The position numbers were made by a program, and so were the translations under genes. Positions 28,518 through 47,765 of a stretch of 64,000 nt of DNA are shown here, one piece after another; position 1 is the first letter of the stretch, and each line of letters begins with the position of its first letter. The notes beneath the pieces are model-generated. The model saw nothing but the letters and a program-made list of their open reading frames with translations, was not told the DNA's origin and searched no databases. Origin of the DNA: Pempheris klunzingeri (Eukaryota > Chordata > Actinopteri > Acropomatiformes > Pempheridae). Location: the NCBI RefSeq assembly GCF_042242105.1, contig NC_092033.1:19028408-19092407 (forward strand), read 5' to 3'.

Positions 28518-29002
28518 TTTAAAAGAGGAAATGAACTGTTTCTCACACAAACACTGAGCTGCTCCGACAGCAGAGCTGCACCATTACACAGCACCTTTCA
28601 GTTTCCGCCGTACGGCGCCTCCCACCGGAAGTACGGGCCGGAATTTTTATGAGGATGTACCACCAATAAAGAACATTTCTTCTCATAAACGACACGTCAC
28701 TCTTATAATTATGATTCCCCAAAATAAATGCTATTTGAATGTTAAACTGCAGTTAATCGTGGCGGGTTCCCACTGAAAACGCGCTGCTTAATAAAGCGTT
28801 TATTGACGTGGAACGGAAGTGCGCAGCCGTAGCGAATACACGGAGTGGTTAACGGCGTGGCAGCGGAGCTCGTCTTCGGATTGGCACTTGGAAATAGAGG
28901 CCCATGTGGTGTGTGAATGAGCGGGCCAAACCTCCAGCACTTTAGGCAGCGTCCACTTGATAATTTGGGTCCCTGAATGTCCGTGTAGCCCGCTGTCCGA
29001 AG
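28518..29002. promoter_or_regulatory. bidirectional promoter of PSMC2 and DNAJC2
   Basis: Only 485 bases separate the two divergent start codons. The interval has CpGs and two ETS-type cores: CCGGAAGT at 28625-28632 on the PSMC2 side, and ACGGAAGTGCGCAGCC at 28813-28828, which combines an ETS core with an NRF-1-like TGCGCA. This is the usual makeup of TATA-less housekeeping bidirectional promoters. The same head-to-head pair exists in human. Exact start sites cannot be read from sequence. Confidence 0.75.
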
Positions 29003-32000
29003 ATGCTGCTAGAAGCGCGGGACGGTGATGGGACGGTCGTGTTTACCGCCGCTGCCGGTAAGCACCGAGAGAGGCCACGGGAGGGTAGCTAGCTAGGCTA
29101 CCGATTTTCTATATAAGGACTCCTGCGATTCTATTCAGCATGCTGCTAAAAGCAGACAGCAAGTACTACGATAATGTTAGCAGCTAACCCAGAGCGCGGA
29201 AGAGTCTGTTTATTGTAAATGATTGGTGTTGTCTGTCCCGGCTGCTTGTTAGCTGTGTTGCATAATGTGGCGGAGCTGCTGCCCACTCATGGCTGCTGCC
29301 GCGGCGCTGATTTATTACAGCTGGACTCACGCTCGTTGGCAGCTGTCGGTACTGAACACACTTTGACTTGGTTGGTATTTCACCCTTTGCTGACACACGG
29401 TCACCATCGGGCTGTCGCCTGTTGGATCCTCAGGTGGTCCGAGCGGTCACCATTTCCTGCTGCAGGGGTTCCTTTCAAAGTAAGGCTCCTGTCAGCCAGG
29501 ACTCGGCCGTACTGACTGATGGCATGCCAAAGAAAAGAAGATGATGTAATAGAACAGCATTTCAGAGCAGCCATCACAGTGTGTGTCACTAGAGAGCAGG
29601 AGACATCCCTGTTAGCAGCTTGACTTTGACAGAAACCTGTTTGGATATTTGAGCAGCACAAAGGTAGAAGAAAAGAAGGCTAACAGTCAGAGTCAAGCAC
29701 AAAGAGCTTGCATCAGAATGCCATTTTTAAATACATGCTTTTAGCTTTATTAAAAACTAGTGTCCTGCTACAGCTGATGCTGGTGCCAAACCTCAGCAAG
29801 TCACACAGGAGATACAAACACACTCCAGTTCATCTTCCAGTTTTATTTTCCCAACTGTGAAAATATCTCATATGGGTACATGAATAATGTTCGTACGAAC
29901 CCCCCCCCCCCAGCCTCTGTGCAGGTCCAGGTGGAGCCTGTGGGTCGGTGGTTCGAGGCCTACGTGAAGAGGAGAAACAGGAGTACGTCCACCTCCTTCC
30001 AGGAGCTGGAGGAGGAGGAGGAGTCCTCGGAGGAGTCAGAGGATGAGGAGTTTCAGCTGGAGGAGTACCCGATGCTCCGGACACTTGACCCCAAAGACTG
30101 GAAGGTATCGGTCCAAATCAGACAGTTGTGTCAGAGCTGATGGTGAATCACTTTTCTCCCTCTAAGTCGTCCTCCTGTCCCTGTCTGACTGGGGGGTCTG
30201 AACAAACCCTGTGCATGCAGTTTGCTTGTTTTGTCAGACAAAAGGTACAAAAGTGAATCACTTTCAGCTGATTAATCTACTGTTTAGCTTCATACAATAG
30301 AACCAGGTGATGGCTGATGTAGTGTAATATTTGTGTTGAATTATTATGAAGCCATGATGCTGGTAGAAGTAGTTAGAAAATGGAATCATTGCCATCTGAA
30401 TGGTGAATGATGGTTTGTCACAACCACTCGTCTCTTCTTTCATTCTTTATCGCTCGATTAGTCGTTTCCAACAGTGTCTTAAGCAAAAATGGCAACAGTT
30501 GCCTGGTTGCAGCTTCACAGACTTCTGTGATCATAAACTGGTGGTTGGATGAAAGGAGACCCAGAGGCAACACCGTGGACTCTGGGACGCTGTGGTGGAC
30601 ATGTCTTGCTATTTTCTGATGTTCTTTGTCCAAATGATGATGAAAATCGCTCATTGTCGCCCTGAGAGGCTGCTGCTGCTTTCATTTTGGATGCGAATGC
30701 ATTGTTTGTGATATCTGATCAATGCTTACTACCTCTGGACTGGACACAGGAGGGGTCGTAAAATAAAAATATACTTGATTAATACTACGCATCATTCCAA
30801 CTGAACTTTCCCCTCCGCTTTGTCAGAATCAAGATCACTATGCTGTCCTCGGGCTTGCACACTTGAGGTACAAAGCCACGCAGAAGCAGATCAAAGCTGC
30901 CCGTGAGTGTGTCCCCCCCCCCCTTCTCATCAATCGCTCCTCCGGCTGCTGGAAATACCTTGTTTAAGCCACATTCTCCGCTTGTTTCCCAACAGACAAA
31001 GCAATTGTGTTGAAGCACCATCCTGACAAGAGGAAAGCTGCAGGAGAGCAGATTGTAGAGGGAGACAACGACTACTTCACCTGTATAACTAAAGGTACGG
31101 AGCACTGCTTCGGATCGTCATCTTCACTGATGTAATGTCTGGACGCCCCAGGGCTCACTGTCATCATTGTCTGTCTGACCCTCAGCTATAGAGATCCTGT
31201 CGGACCCTGTGAAGAGGAGAGCCTTCGACAGCGTGGATCCCACCTTTGACAACACCGTGCCTTCAAAGAGCGAAGGCAAAGAGAACTTTTTCGAGGTGTT
31301 TGCTCCCGTTTTTGAGCGAAATGCCAGATGGTCTTCCAAAAAGCACGCGTGCACCCTTGGAACCATGGAGTCCTCTTTTGAAGAAGTCGATAATTTTTAC
31401 TCTTTCTGGTAAGTGTGGACTGTTGTCTTGATTGGTTGGTGTCAGGAGAGACGGCAGCGTTTAGCCACATCAAAAAGAAGGAAGTGTTTTCACTTGTGTG
31501 TCAATTTTCCGTTAAAGGTACAACTTTGACTCGTGGAGAGAATTCTCTTACTTGGATGAAGAGGAAAAGGAAAAGGCTGAATGGTAAGGCGGTCTGTCAG
31601 TCTGACATTTCTCTCCTGCATTACAACAAGGGTCTGAGTGACACGTTTTAACTTCCCCCCGCAGTCGAGATGAGAGGAGGTGGATTGAAAAGCAGAACCG
31701 AGCTTCCAGAGCTCAGAGGAAGAAGGAGGAGATGAACAGAATACGAACACTAGTTGGTACAGTCTGTCGGAGCCAGCACACACTGCATGACGACTCAGAC
31801 CCATTTTAATGGAATAACTAAAGCTATCTTTGAGCTACATTAAGATATGAAGCAGTTTGGAAAGAGTCTCAGGAAATCACTGCTGACAGTTAGTGACTTA
31901 ACTCTTGTGCCTCACTGCAGATACGGCCTACAGCTGTGACCCTAGAATAAAGAAGTTCAAAGAAGAGGAAAAAGCCAGGAAGGAGTCTGAGAAGAAGGCT

Positions 32001-34933
32001 AAAGCTGACGCCAAGAAGAGAGAGCAGGAAGAGAGGGACCGAGTGAGTCTCACTCTAAGCATAACACGTCATCATCATCCTCACTTTTCATCTTCTGCTG
32101 GGACAGAGTGACACAAACTGCACCATCAGCAGAGGTCACGCTGCAGGGGCTGCGGTCCGGCGACTGCACTTTGCTTTTGAAACGTCGTCTCCCTGACAAA
32201 TGTTCATGGGCCAAGTTTGGGTGTGTTTGACAGGCTCGGCAGGCGGAGCTGGAGGCAGCTCGTTTGTTGAAGGAGAAGGAAGAGGAGGAGGCCAAGCAGG
32301 CGGCCCAGCAGGCCAAGAAAGAGAAGGAGATCCAGAAGAAGGCCATCAAGAAGGAGCGGCAGAAACTCAGGACTACCTGCAAGGTTTGTTCTCATAAACT
32401 GTGAAGAGTCGTCCGACGCCTGAGGCCTGCGTCAGCCCCAGCGGTTCAGTCATTGTTGTTTCTGTGTCCACAGAACTGGAATTACTTTGCTGACAACGAA
32501 GCCGACAGCGTGAAAATGATGGAGGAAGTAGAGAAGCTCTGTGACCGGCTGGAGCTGATGAGGTACAGTCAACTACGAGAGGTTTTGGACACATTTCTGT
32601 TGATCAGGACGCCTGAGCAGTGTGAATCTAAGGTTGTCTTAGTCCTGTTGTTACTTTAGAGCAGCCTTCCAGAACAGTGTTGATGGTGCTTGTCTGCTTC
32701 CAGTCTGCAGTCCCTGAATGAAATCCTGGTCTCGGGCTCTAAAGACGACAGTAAGGCGGCCGTGGAGAAGCAGGTAAAGGGTTTTTAAAGATATTTAGAT
32801 TTTTACATCTCATAGCTGATCGAGACGCAGCAAAGACGACGTTGCTGGGGTGTGTGAGGTCATATCCACAGTAGATGGCAGTCAGCACGGCCCCATTTCG
32901 GAGCAGCAGGCAGGAGTCCAGGCACAGACGTTGGGCAGGGTGCTGCTGTGGACGGAGGCAGCAGGAAGATGGATTTTAGCCTCCTGAAAACAAATCAACA
33001 TTAATTTAAACAGTGTATTACAATATTTTCACTGCTTTACTTTCCGTCACTCTTTAAAGACGACATTGACAAAAACTGTAATCTTACTCCAGAACTGGCA
33101 GTGCATATCAACTGATAGAGATTTTCTTCCTCTGGTTAGGCTTCTTGGAAGTGACTAAAATGAGTTTTTCTGCCCCCCCCATCCACAGCAGTACATTGCT
33201 TAGTGTCCACACCGGTATTCCGGCCTAGTACCTCATACAACCCCCGCCCCCTGAAAAATCTGAACTACTCCTTTACGGGAAAGAGCGTCATCTGATATGG
33301 TGTCCTAACACGGCGGGGGGGTTCTGTCGTCAGGTGCAGGAGGTGAACGCCCAGCTGCAGAGGGAGAAGGAGGCGGAGGTCCAGGCGAGACAGGCGGCTC
33401 GCAGCGCTGACCAGGCCAGCGGAGGGGGAGGGGGTGCAGGGAAGGGCTGGAACGAGGACGACCTCCAGCTGCTCATCAAAGCCGTCAACCTGTTCCCCGC
33501 TGGAACCAACGCCAGGTAGGCACTCGGACTGTGTTCACACAAGATGCATTCAGGCACAGTGCTGAGTGTGGGTGACCTGTGTTGTGGCAGCACTCAGAGC
33601 CTAACGTGAAGTTTACACCCACTCTGCACCAGTAAAAGAGCAGGACATGAAGACAAATGTGTGGGGGGGGGGTGACAGTTAATCCTGTAGTGTATCCCAG
33701 CCTGTTCTTGCTGTTTAAGGGGAAAATTCGAAGTGTTTGGTGTAATAGATCTGCCATTTTAATGCTTACAGTGCATTCAGAAGTTTGCCTTTGAGAGACA
33801 AAGTTGTATTGTTTTTCCTTTTCAGATGGGAAGTCATTGCCAACTATATGAACCTGCACTCCACCAGTGGCATGAAGAGGACCGCCAAAGACGTGATCAA
33901 CAAAGCCAAGAATCTACAGCGGCTTGGTAACATGCAGAGAAAATTAGAGTTACACAACATAGTGCAGACTGAATTCAGGGCCAGTAGCATTACAAACAGT
34001 CATGGTTTCTATGAATGAAGACTAAAATATAACATCAGTCTGGGAGAGAGTCTTCAGGCTCGAACATGTCCCGGCACAGTACACACAGCTGCTTTGACCA
34101 GATAAAACTGGACAGGAAATCTTAGTGTGATTAAAATGTGACACATCGCAGCTCCAAATTGATGTGATCGTAGGATAGTGTTTGCCATGTTGATGATTTT
34201 AATAAGCCAAACTGTTACTGTGTGTTACTGTCGTCGCCACAGATCCTCTACAGAAAGATGAGATCAACAGAAAAGCCTTTGAGAAGTTCAAGAAAGAGCA
34301 CACGTTTGTGGCTCCCTCCATAGACAACGCTGTGCCCTCCGAGAGGTTTGACGGTGAGTCCACCTGTAAGGCTGAACCACTGTGGAGACGGCTCGGCGTC
34401 ACGGCTGTTTCCTGTCTGAACAATGATTTCTCTAGTAGCGTGTCCTCATTGGGAGGGATTAATCTGTACAGTGGAAGCAGGGAGACGTAACAAAGGACCA
34501 CACTGACTAGCTGTGTTGTCCCTCAGCCTCTGGTAGTGATGGGAACGCTGCCCCCTGGACCACTGAGGAACAGAAACTCCTGGAACAAGCCCTGAAGACC
34601 TACCCAGTCAGCACACCTGAGCGCTGGGAGAAGATCGCCGCTGCTGTCCCCGGACGAAGCAAGAAAGACTGTATGAAGAGGTACAAGGTAAGAAGGTAGA
34701 CTGGGCACGCTTCAGTTCGACTACCAGCTCTGACTGGTAGTCGAACACAACAGGCTGTAGTGGGGTGTCTAATATTTGGTCCACCCCATTTGTTTCAGTC
34801 AGGGTAGAATAAATATGTAATGGGACTACTGGTGTGCTGACAAATCTTTCTGTTTCTCTGACAGGAGCTGGTGGAAATGGTTAAAGCCAAGAAAGCTGCT
34901 CAGGAACAAGTGGCAGCCAAGAGTAAAAAATGA
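29003..34933 (+). CDS. DNAJC2: DnaJ homolog subfamily C member 2 (zuotin/MPP11)
   Basis: Seventeen exons give 618 residues (human 621): 29003-29057, 29914-30104, 30827-30902, 30996-31094, 31186-31408, 31518-31583, 31665-31756, 31921-32042, 32234-32383, 32474-32562, 32704-32773, 33334-33515, 33826-33926, 34243-34353, 34527-34687, 34865-34933; the first contains the ATG. All phases fit. The J domain begins with [10 protein letters not shown] at 83 and has the HPD triad at 116-118, needed to stimulate Hsp70. A ribosome-binding, highly charged Lys/Glu helix (about 268-360) follows. Two SANT/Myb domains start at Trp450 and Trp553. DNAJC2 forms the ribosome-associated complex with HSPA14 and helps fold nascent chains; a nuclear role at ubiquitinated H2A is reported. 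Exon 2 is preceded by an unusual acceptor, a 12-base C-run before CAG. Confidence 0.96.
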
Positions 34934-34983
34934 CACAAACCACAAAGAGTAGGATCTGTTATTTTAACATTATTGTGTTGGTC

Positions 34984-34999
34984 TTTATTTTATAATAAA
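34984..34999. terminator. bidirectional poly(A) signal between DNAJC2 and PMPCB
   Basis: TTTATT at 34984-34989 (AATAAA on the minus strand, for PMPCB) and AATAAA at 34994-34999 (for DNAJC2) are four bases apart. DNAJC2 stops at 34933 and PMPCB at 35095, so both 3' UTRs are short and should overlap at their ends. Confidence 0.7.
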
Positions 35000-35094
35000 A
35001 ATTAAAGGAGGAAAATACCACAGATGAGACTTAAATATTGTGTTTTTTCTATGCTGTACAGTTGGGGGGTAGTTTGTCCTCGGTGCAGGTCCGG

Positions 35095-43908
<8,814 letters not shown>

Positions 43909-43916
<8 letters not shown>

Positions 43917-44560
43917 ATTGTTTATCTGTCACACTGCGCAAGCACCGTGTCCGTTGACGCAATCAGTAAGTAACTTCCGCTGGGGATGACGAGGTGATTT
44001 TCTTAACAGAATAAAAGCCACAGTATTTTGTGAGGCTGTTAAAAGAGTAACGTTTACAAAAGTAGTCATTCAAAAATAACCACATTAACAAAACTGCTAA
44101 TTGCTACTAACATAGTGAACGTTTTTAAAAGATTTCACATTATTTTGATTTTTTTCTCACATGCGGGAATAGCTACAGATTTTTTTTTAAATGCTGGGGC
44201 AATTAAAACCACTTTTTTGTAACTGAATTTCGAAATTACTTTATTATTAAATATACTTTACTTTGTATAATTTGTTGATTTGTAGATTTGCCCTTTTCTT
44301 TTATAGGAAGAAAATTCCAAATTCCAAAAATACAAAATTTCATTAGTATTTCTTTCATCCGTGTCATGTTTATTTTGAAAGAGTGTGACAGATGAGGGCG
44401 GAAGTGTGGCTTTAGCATAGCGCGAATTTTCTTCGAAGGGTCTCAGGTCTGAAGTTTGTTTCAGTGAAGCTCGTCTCGGCAGGCAGCAGTGAGGGGAAGA
44501 GCCAAACACAGCTAAAAGTCTGTTTTTACCCACAGCGGCCGCCCTGTCCGATATTTAAAG
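43909..44560. promoter_or_regulatory. bidirectional promoter region of PMPCB and PHAX
   Basis: The two genes start head to head. On the PMPCB side the start codon lies within CAATATGGCGG (minus strand), a YY1-type motif. TGCGCAAGC (NRF-1-like) and ACTTCCGCT (ETS on the minus strand) follow within 70 bases. On the PHAX side GGCGGAAGTG at about 44,397 is another ETS core. An AT-rich stretch lies between (about 44,040-44,390), so this may be two back-to-back promoters rather than one. Confidence 0.6.
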
Positions 44561-44734
44561 GTATTTGTATTTTAGAGGAGTTGTTTGGTTCTCTGTCGAG
44601 CCTAATATTAAGTTCTGTGGTATTGTTAGCTGCTAATGCTGTAGAGTTAGCTAGTGTCGCTAATGAGTGGCCTTAACTTTGGCTGATAAATTAAAACAGC
44701 AGCCAACAGACATTCTCTTTGGTGTGGCTTCCAG
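44561..44734 (+). other. PHAX: putative 5' UTR intron of PHAX
   Basis: A donor AAAG/GTATTT at 44561 and an acceptor with pyrimidine-rich lead-in, TGTGGCTTCCAG at 44723-44734, would splice out 174 bases and place the ATG seven bases into the next exon. It would remove the upstream in-frame ATG at 44667. Predicted from splice signals only. Confidence 0.5.
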
Positions 44735-44741
44735 ACAAGAA

Positions 44742-45959
44742 ATGGCGGCTGGCGGAGATCTAATGGACGGTGATCTGGAAGATGGAGAGCTCTCCAGCTC
44801 GGATACTGAGATGGGAACCGCTGCAGCAGCACAAGCTGCACCTCAGCTTCCTGCAGCTTTCAGCGGCCAGTCCTTCCACAGCAGAGCCGCTGCCCAGCCC
44901 TCTGCCTCCGCCTACCGCAGCACTGCTAGGACGGCGGAGTCCAGCGACAGTGACGCGGAGTCATCGGACGAGGAGGCGGCTTCTTGGCGCCGGAAGCGCC
45001 AGAAAGTGTCCGGCGCCACCCGGGCAGGGCCCACCCCCGTGCCCGCCGCTGGCGCGCTGGGGGGCCGCAAGGTGAACAACATTTGGGGCTCTGTGGTCCA
45101 GGAGCAGTGCCAGGATGCCATAGCTGCTGAGCTGGGCATATTTGGCATGGAAGGTGAGGTCAGCATGTCCAGCAGAAATGTGGAGACTTATAACTTTGTC
45201 CTCGCCCGTAAGATAATGGAGAAGGAGAGAGAGCTGGAGAAGCTTTCCAATCATGCAGGAGAGGTGAACATGCTGGACGCCCAGCTGGAGGAGTACATGA
45301 AGGGACAAGAGTCAGATGAGAGGGCAGGAGGTGATGCAAAGAGGAAGAGGTCCGCTAAAGAGAGACTGGGCCCCAGGGCTGAGATGGACGTCAAGGGCCG
45401 TTATGAGATCACAGAGCATGACCCTGAGGACAAAGTGGCGGATGAGATAGCACACAGGCTGCAAGAGCCTAAAAAAGAGATAATAGAGCGCGTTGTGAAA
45501 GTCATCGGGAAGAAAAAAGCCATAGAACTGCTTGGAGAAACCGCCACGCTGGAGGAAACCGGCGGAGTGTACACCATGGATGGCAGCAGACGGCGGACGC
45601 CTGGAGGGGTCTATCTCAACCTGCTAAAGAACACGGCAAGCATCACCAAGGCCCAACTCAGGGAGGTGTTCTTAGAGGAACACCAGAGAGATTGTAAGAG
45701 CAAGAAGGCTGCCCAGAGGAGGAGGCGGCACGTGGTGGCCAAGAAGATGAAGCAGGCCATCGGCACACTGAACCTGCAGGAGCACGACGACGTCTCCAGG
45801 GAGACTTTCGCCAGTGATACTAATGAGGCCTTGGAGTCATTGGAGGAGGCTGCAGAGGAGGGTCAGGAGGAGGCTGCAGAGGAGGGTCAGGAGGAGGCTG
45901 CCGTGGGCATTGAGGAGACAGCGGTGGTCTACAACTCTGCAGACCTGGAGGTCTTCTGA
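44742..45959 (+). CDS. PHAX: phosphorylated adapter RNA export protein, intronless coding region
   Basis: One uninterrupted frame gives 405 residues from the chosen start (human PHAX 394). I prefer this ATG (AAATGGCGGCTGG context) over the in-frame one at 44667, because the extra 25 residues do not look like PHAX and a putative acceptor lies between. The acidic N-terminus MDGDLEDGELSSSDTEM, the NNIWGSVVQEQ motif, a KRKRSAKERLG nuclear signal, the RNA-binding domain from Arg220 (RYEITEHDPEDKVADEIAHR through SRRRTPGGVYLNLLKNT) and the C-terminal SRETFASDTNEALESL are all present. PHAX links the cap-binding complex on m7G-capped snRNA to CRM1/RanGTP for nuclear export. Human PHAX has several coding exons, so this copy may be a retrogene. 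The C-terminus has a 24-base tandem repeat (45843-45890) coding EEAAEEGQ twice. Confidence 0.93.
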   Translation: MAAGGDLMDGDLEDGELSSSDTEMGTAAAAQAAPQLPAAFSGQSFHSRAAAQPSASAYRSTARTAESSDSDAESSDEEAASWRRKRQKVSGATRAGPTPVPAAGALGGRKVNNIWGSVVQEQCQDAIAAELGIFGMEGEVSMSSRNVETYNFVLARKIMEKERELEKLSNHAGEVNMLDAQLEEYMKGQESDERAGGDAKRKRSAKERLGPRAEMDVKGRYEITEHDPEDKVADEIAHRLQEPKKEIIERVVKVIGKKKAIELLGETATLEETGGVYTMDGSRRRTPGGVYLNLLKNTASITKAQLREVFLEEHQRDCKSKKAAQRRRRHVVAKKMKQAIGTLNLQEHDDVSRETFASDTNEALESLEEAAEEGQEEAAEEGQEEAAVGIEETAVVYNSADLEVF

Positions 45960-46014
45960 AGGCTGCTTGCTGTGTGAATACTGGGAGGTTTGAACAAGGA
46001 CATTTTGGGACTAA

Positions 46015-46088
46015 AATAAAGACAAAACACTTAAAGCACCGTATACCTACTGTCTCTGCTTGTCTGCTTTGTTTACCTTGGCAATAAA
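46015..46088 (+). terminator. PHAX: PHAX poly(A) signals
   Basis: AATAAA hexamers at 46015-46020 and 46083-46088 follow the PHAX stop by 55 and 123 bases. Either would give a short 3' UTR. No encoded poly(A) stretch was seen after them. Confidence 0.6.
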
Positions 46089-46644
46089 AGGAGAACTTGT
46101 GCTGAGAGACGTACTGTTGTAGTTTGGTACAGCATGGCTTTGTGGATGTTATCACATGTGAACAAGGTTTACTGCAAGTTAGTTTGAACTGTAATTCTAA
46201 TGTTTGCCTTCAAATCAAATCCTGACCCTTTTTTTTTTGATAATAAGATCATAATAATTTCTTTAATATCTTTAATAATCGTACTTATGTTGTTTGGAGA
46301 AACAGTGAAGCACTTTTGTTGGTTTTCAAACGTAACCTTCTCTGTTGTAATGTTCATTGTGGCATCATGAGGTCTGGATTTCTGAAATTAGTTTGTGTGA
46401 TTGCATCTGGAATATAAATAAAGACTCAGGTAAAATTATTCAAAAGCTGGTTTGCACATTTGGCTTCCTCTAAGAAACCTAACGTTTAAGGCCAGACTTT
46501 AGCGTGGTGGTACAGGCTCAGCCCTTCATGTCTGAGCATTATCAGCAGGCCATGGGGGCTTTTTCTGTGAATACAAGAGCCAGTGAGACAAAACATCAAG
46601 ACATCAGTGAAAGAGAGGACGACTGTAGTAGGGCCGGCGTTTGT

Positions 46645-46658
46645 CCACTAGATGGCAG
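46645..46658. promoter_or_regulatory. CTCF-like site
   Basis: CCACTAGATGGCAG fits the vertebrate CTCF core consensus. It sits about 0.7 kb beyond PHAX, at the border between the gene block and the gene-free right half. Motif match only; a repeat origin is possible, because the following 60 bases resemble a retroposon tail. Confidence 0.45.
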
Positions 46659-46844
46659 AAGCCCATTATTTCCCACAGGAACTAAATGCCTCGTGGTCAG
46701 ACGAATTAAGATAAAGTATTGATCCCACATAAGGAAATGAAAGGAAACAATACAAAGGTAGTCGATTAATAAATGTCAGCAAAAAAGTGGTGGCAATCAC
46801 TTCTGTCTCAGCAGGAGCCTTCCAGCTTGTCTGCATGTCCCCCC

Positions 46845-46925
46845 CTGCTGTGTGGGTTCTCTCCACAGTCCAAAGACAGCATGACTGACTGGTGACCAGT
46901 CCAGGATGTACCCTGCCTCTTGCCC
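46845..46925 (+). repeat. fragment of a common teleost interspersed repeat
   Basis: The phrases GTGTGGGTTCTCTCC, CACAGTCCAAAGAC, GACTGGTGACCAGTCCAGG and GTACCCTGCCTCTTGCCC occur in the order I remember from a very abundant fish repeat. The internal part is shortened. Family name not asserted. Confidence 0.55.
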
Positions 46926-47065
46926 AGTGTGGTGAAGATGAATGGGGTGAAGGTAAAATGACCAAATGAAACCTAAACTTCTCAGAGTTAGTGTGGATAC
47001 ATGTTCTTTGGAATTTGGTCAATCAAATCTTCCTTAAACTGGAGGTAAACTGGTGGTTCTGGTAG

Positions 47066-47462
47066 GCATATAGTTTAGGGCTGGCTCAGGCCTTAGACCA
47101 GCCCCTAGTTATGCTGCTATAGGCTCAGACTGCCGGGGGACTCCCATGATGCACTGAGCTCCTCTATTCTCTCTCCTCCTCTTCCTCTCCATCATTATGT
47201 CTCATGTCAGCCAAATGTCTGCCTCTAACTTGGTATCTTCCCCGGAGCCTTTCTGTGCTTTCTCATCTCTCAGGTTCCTGTGGATCCTGGTCTTGGTCCT
47301 GATCCTGCTGATGTGGTTCTCTGCTTCATGAATCTCTGCTGCGGATCGTCGGCCACTGGTCATGTTTTTTAATAATATCATACTGCTAATCTTTTAGTCA
47401 CACTCCTATTGTTAGTGCTATAGTCACTGTTAGTATGTTGGTTGCTGTTTGTGTTCTCTCTC

Positions 47463-47493
<31 letters not shown>

Positions 47494-47765
47494 GTCCAAC
47501 CTCCACCCAACACAGACCCCTACAGAAGCCGTCCACATTGAGCCTGGTTCTGTTCCAGGTTTCTTCCTGTTAAAGGGGAGTTCTTCCTCCACTGTTTCCT
47601 AATATAATATCTGATGCTGCTCATGTGGGGATTGTTGAATCCTTAATGTTGAATTCCTGAATCGTTGGGTCTCTCTCTAATTAAAGAGTTTGGTCTAGAC
47701 CTGCTCTTTATGGAAAGAGTCTGGAGATAACGCTGTTGTGATTTGGCGCTATATAAATAAAGAAA
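47066..47765 (+). mobile_element. L2-like LINE 3' fragment, copy D
   Basis: Only the end of the element is present. It opens with the TAGTTTAGGGCTGGCTCAGG segment that also follows the reverse transcriptase in copy C, passes a CT run (about 47,456-47,492), and ends in TTTGGCGCTATATAAATAAA followed by an A-rich tail. This gives the complete 3' end of the family: the last bases before the tail form an element terminus shared, inverted, with copy E. No coding sequence. Confidence 0.85.

Noticed and set aside
32864..32877. Second CTCF-like site in a DNAJC2 intron (ACAGTAGATGGCAG)
   Set aside because: It misses a conserved C of the core and lies in an ordinary intron; too weak alone.
44667..44741. 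PHAX start at the first in-frame ATG
   Set aside because: The 25 extra residues do not resemble PHAX, and a good splice acceptor lies just before the second ATG, so the region is probably intron.
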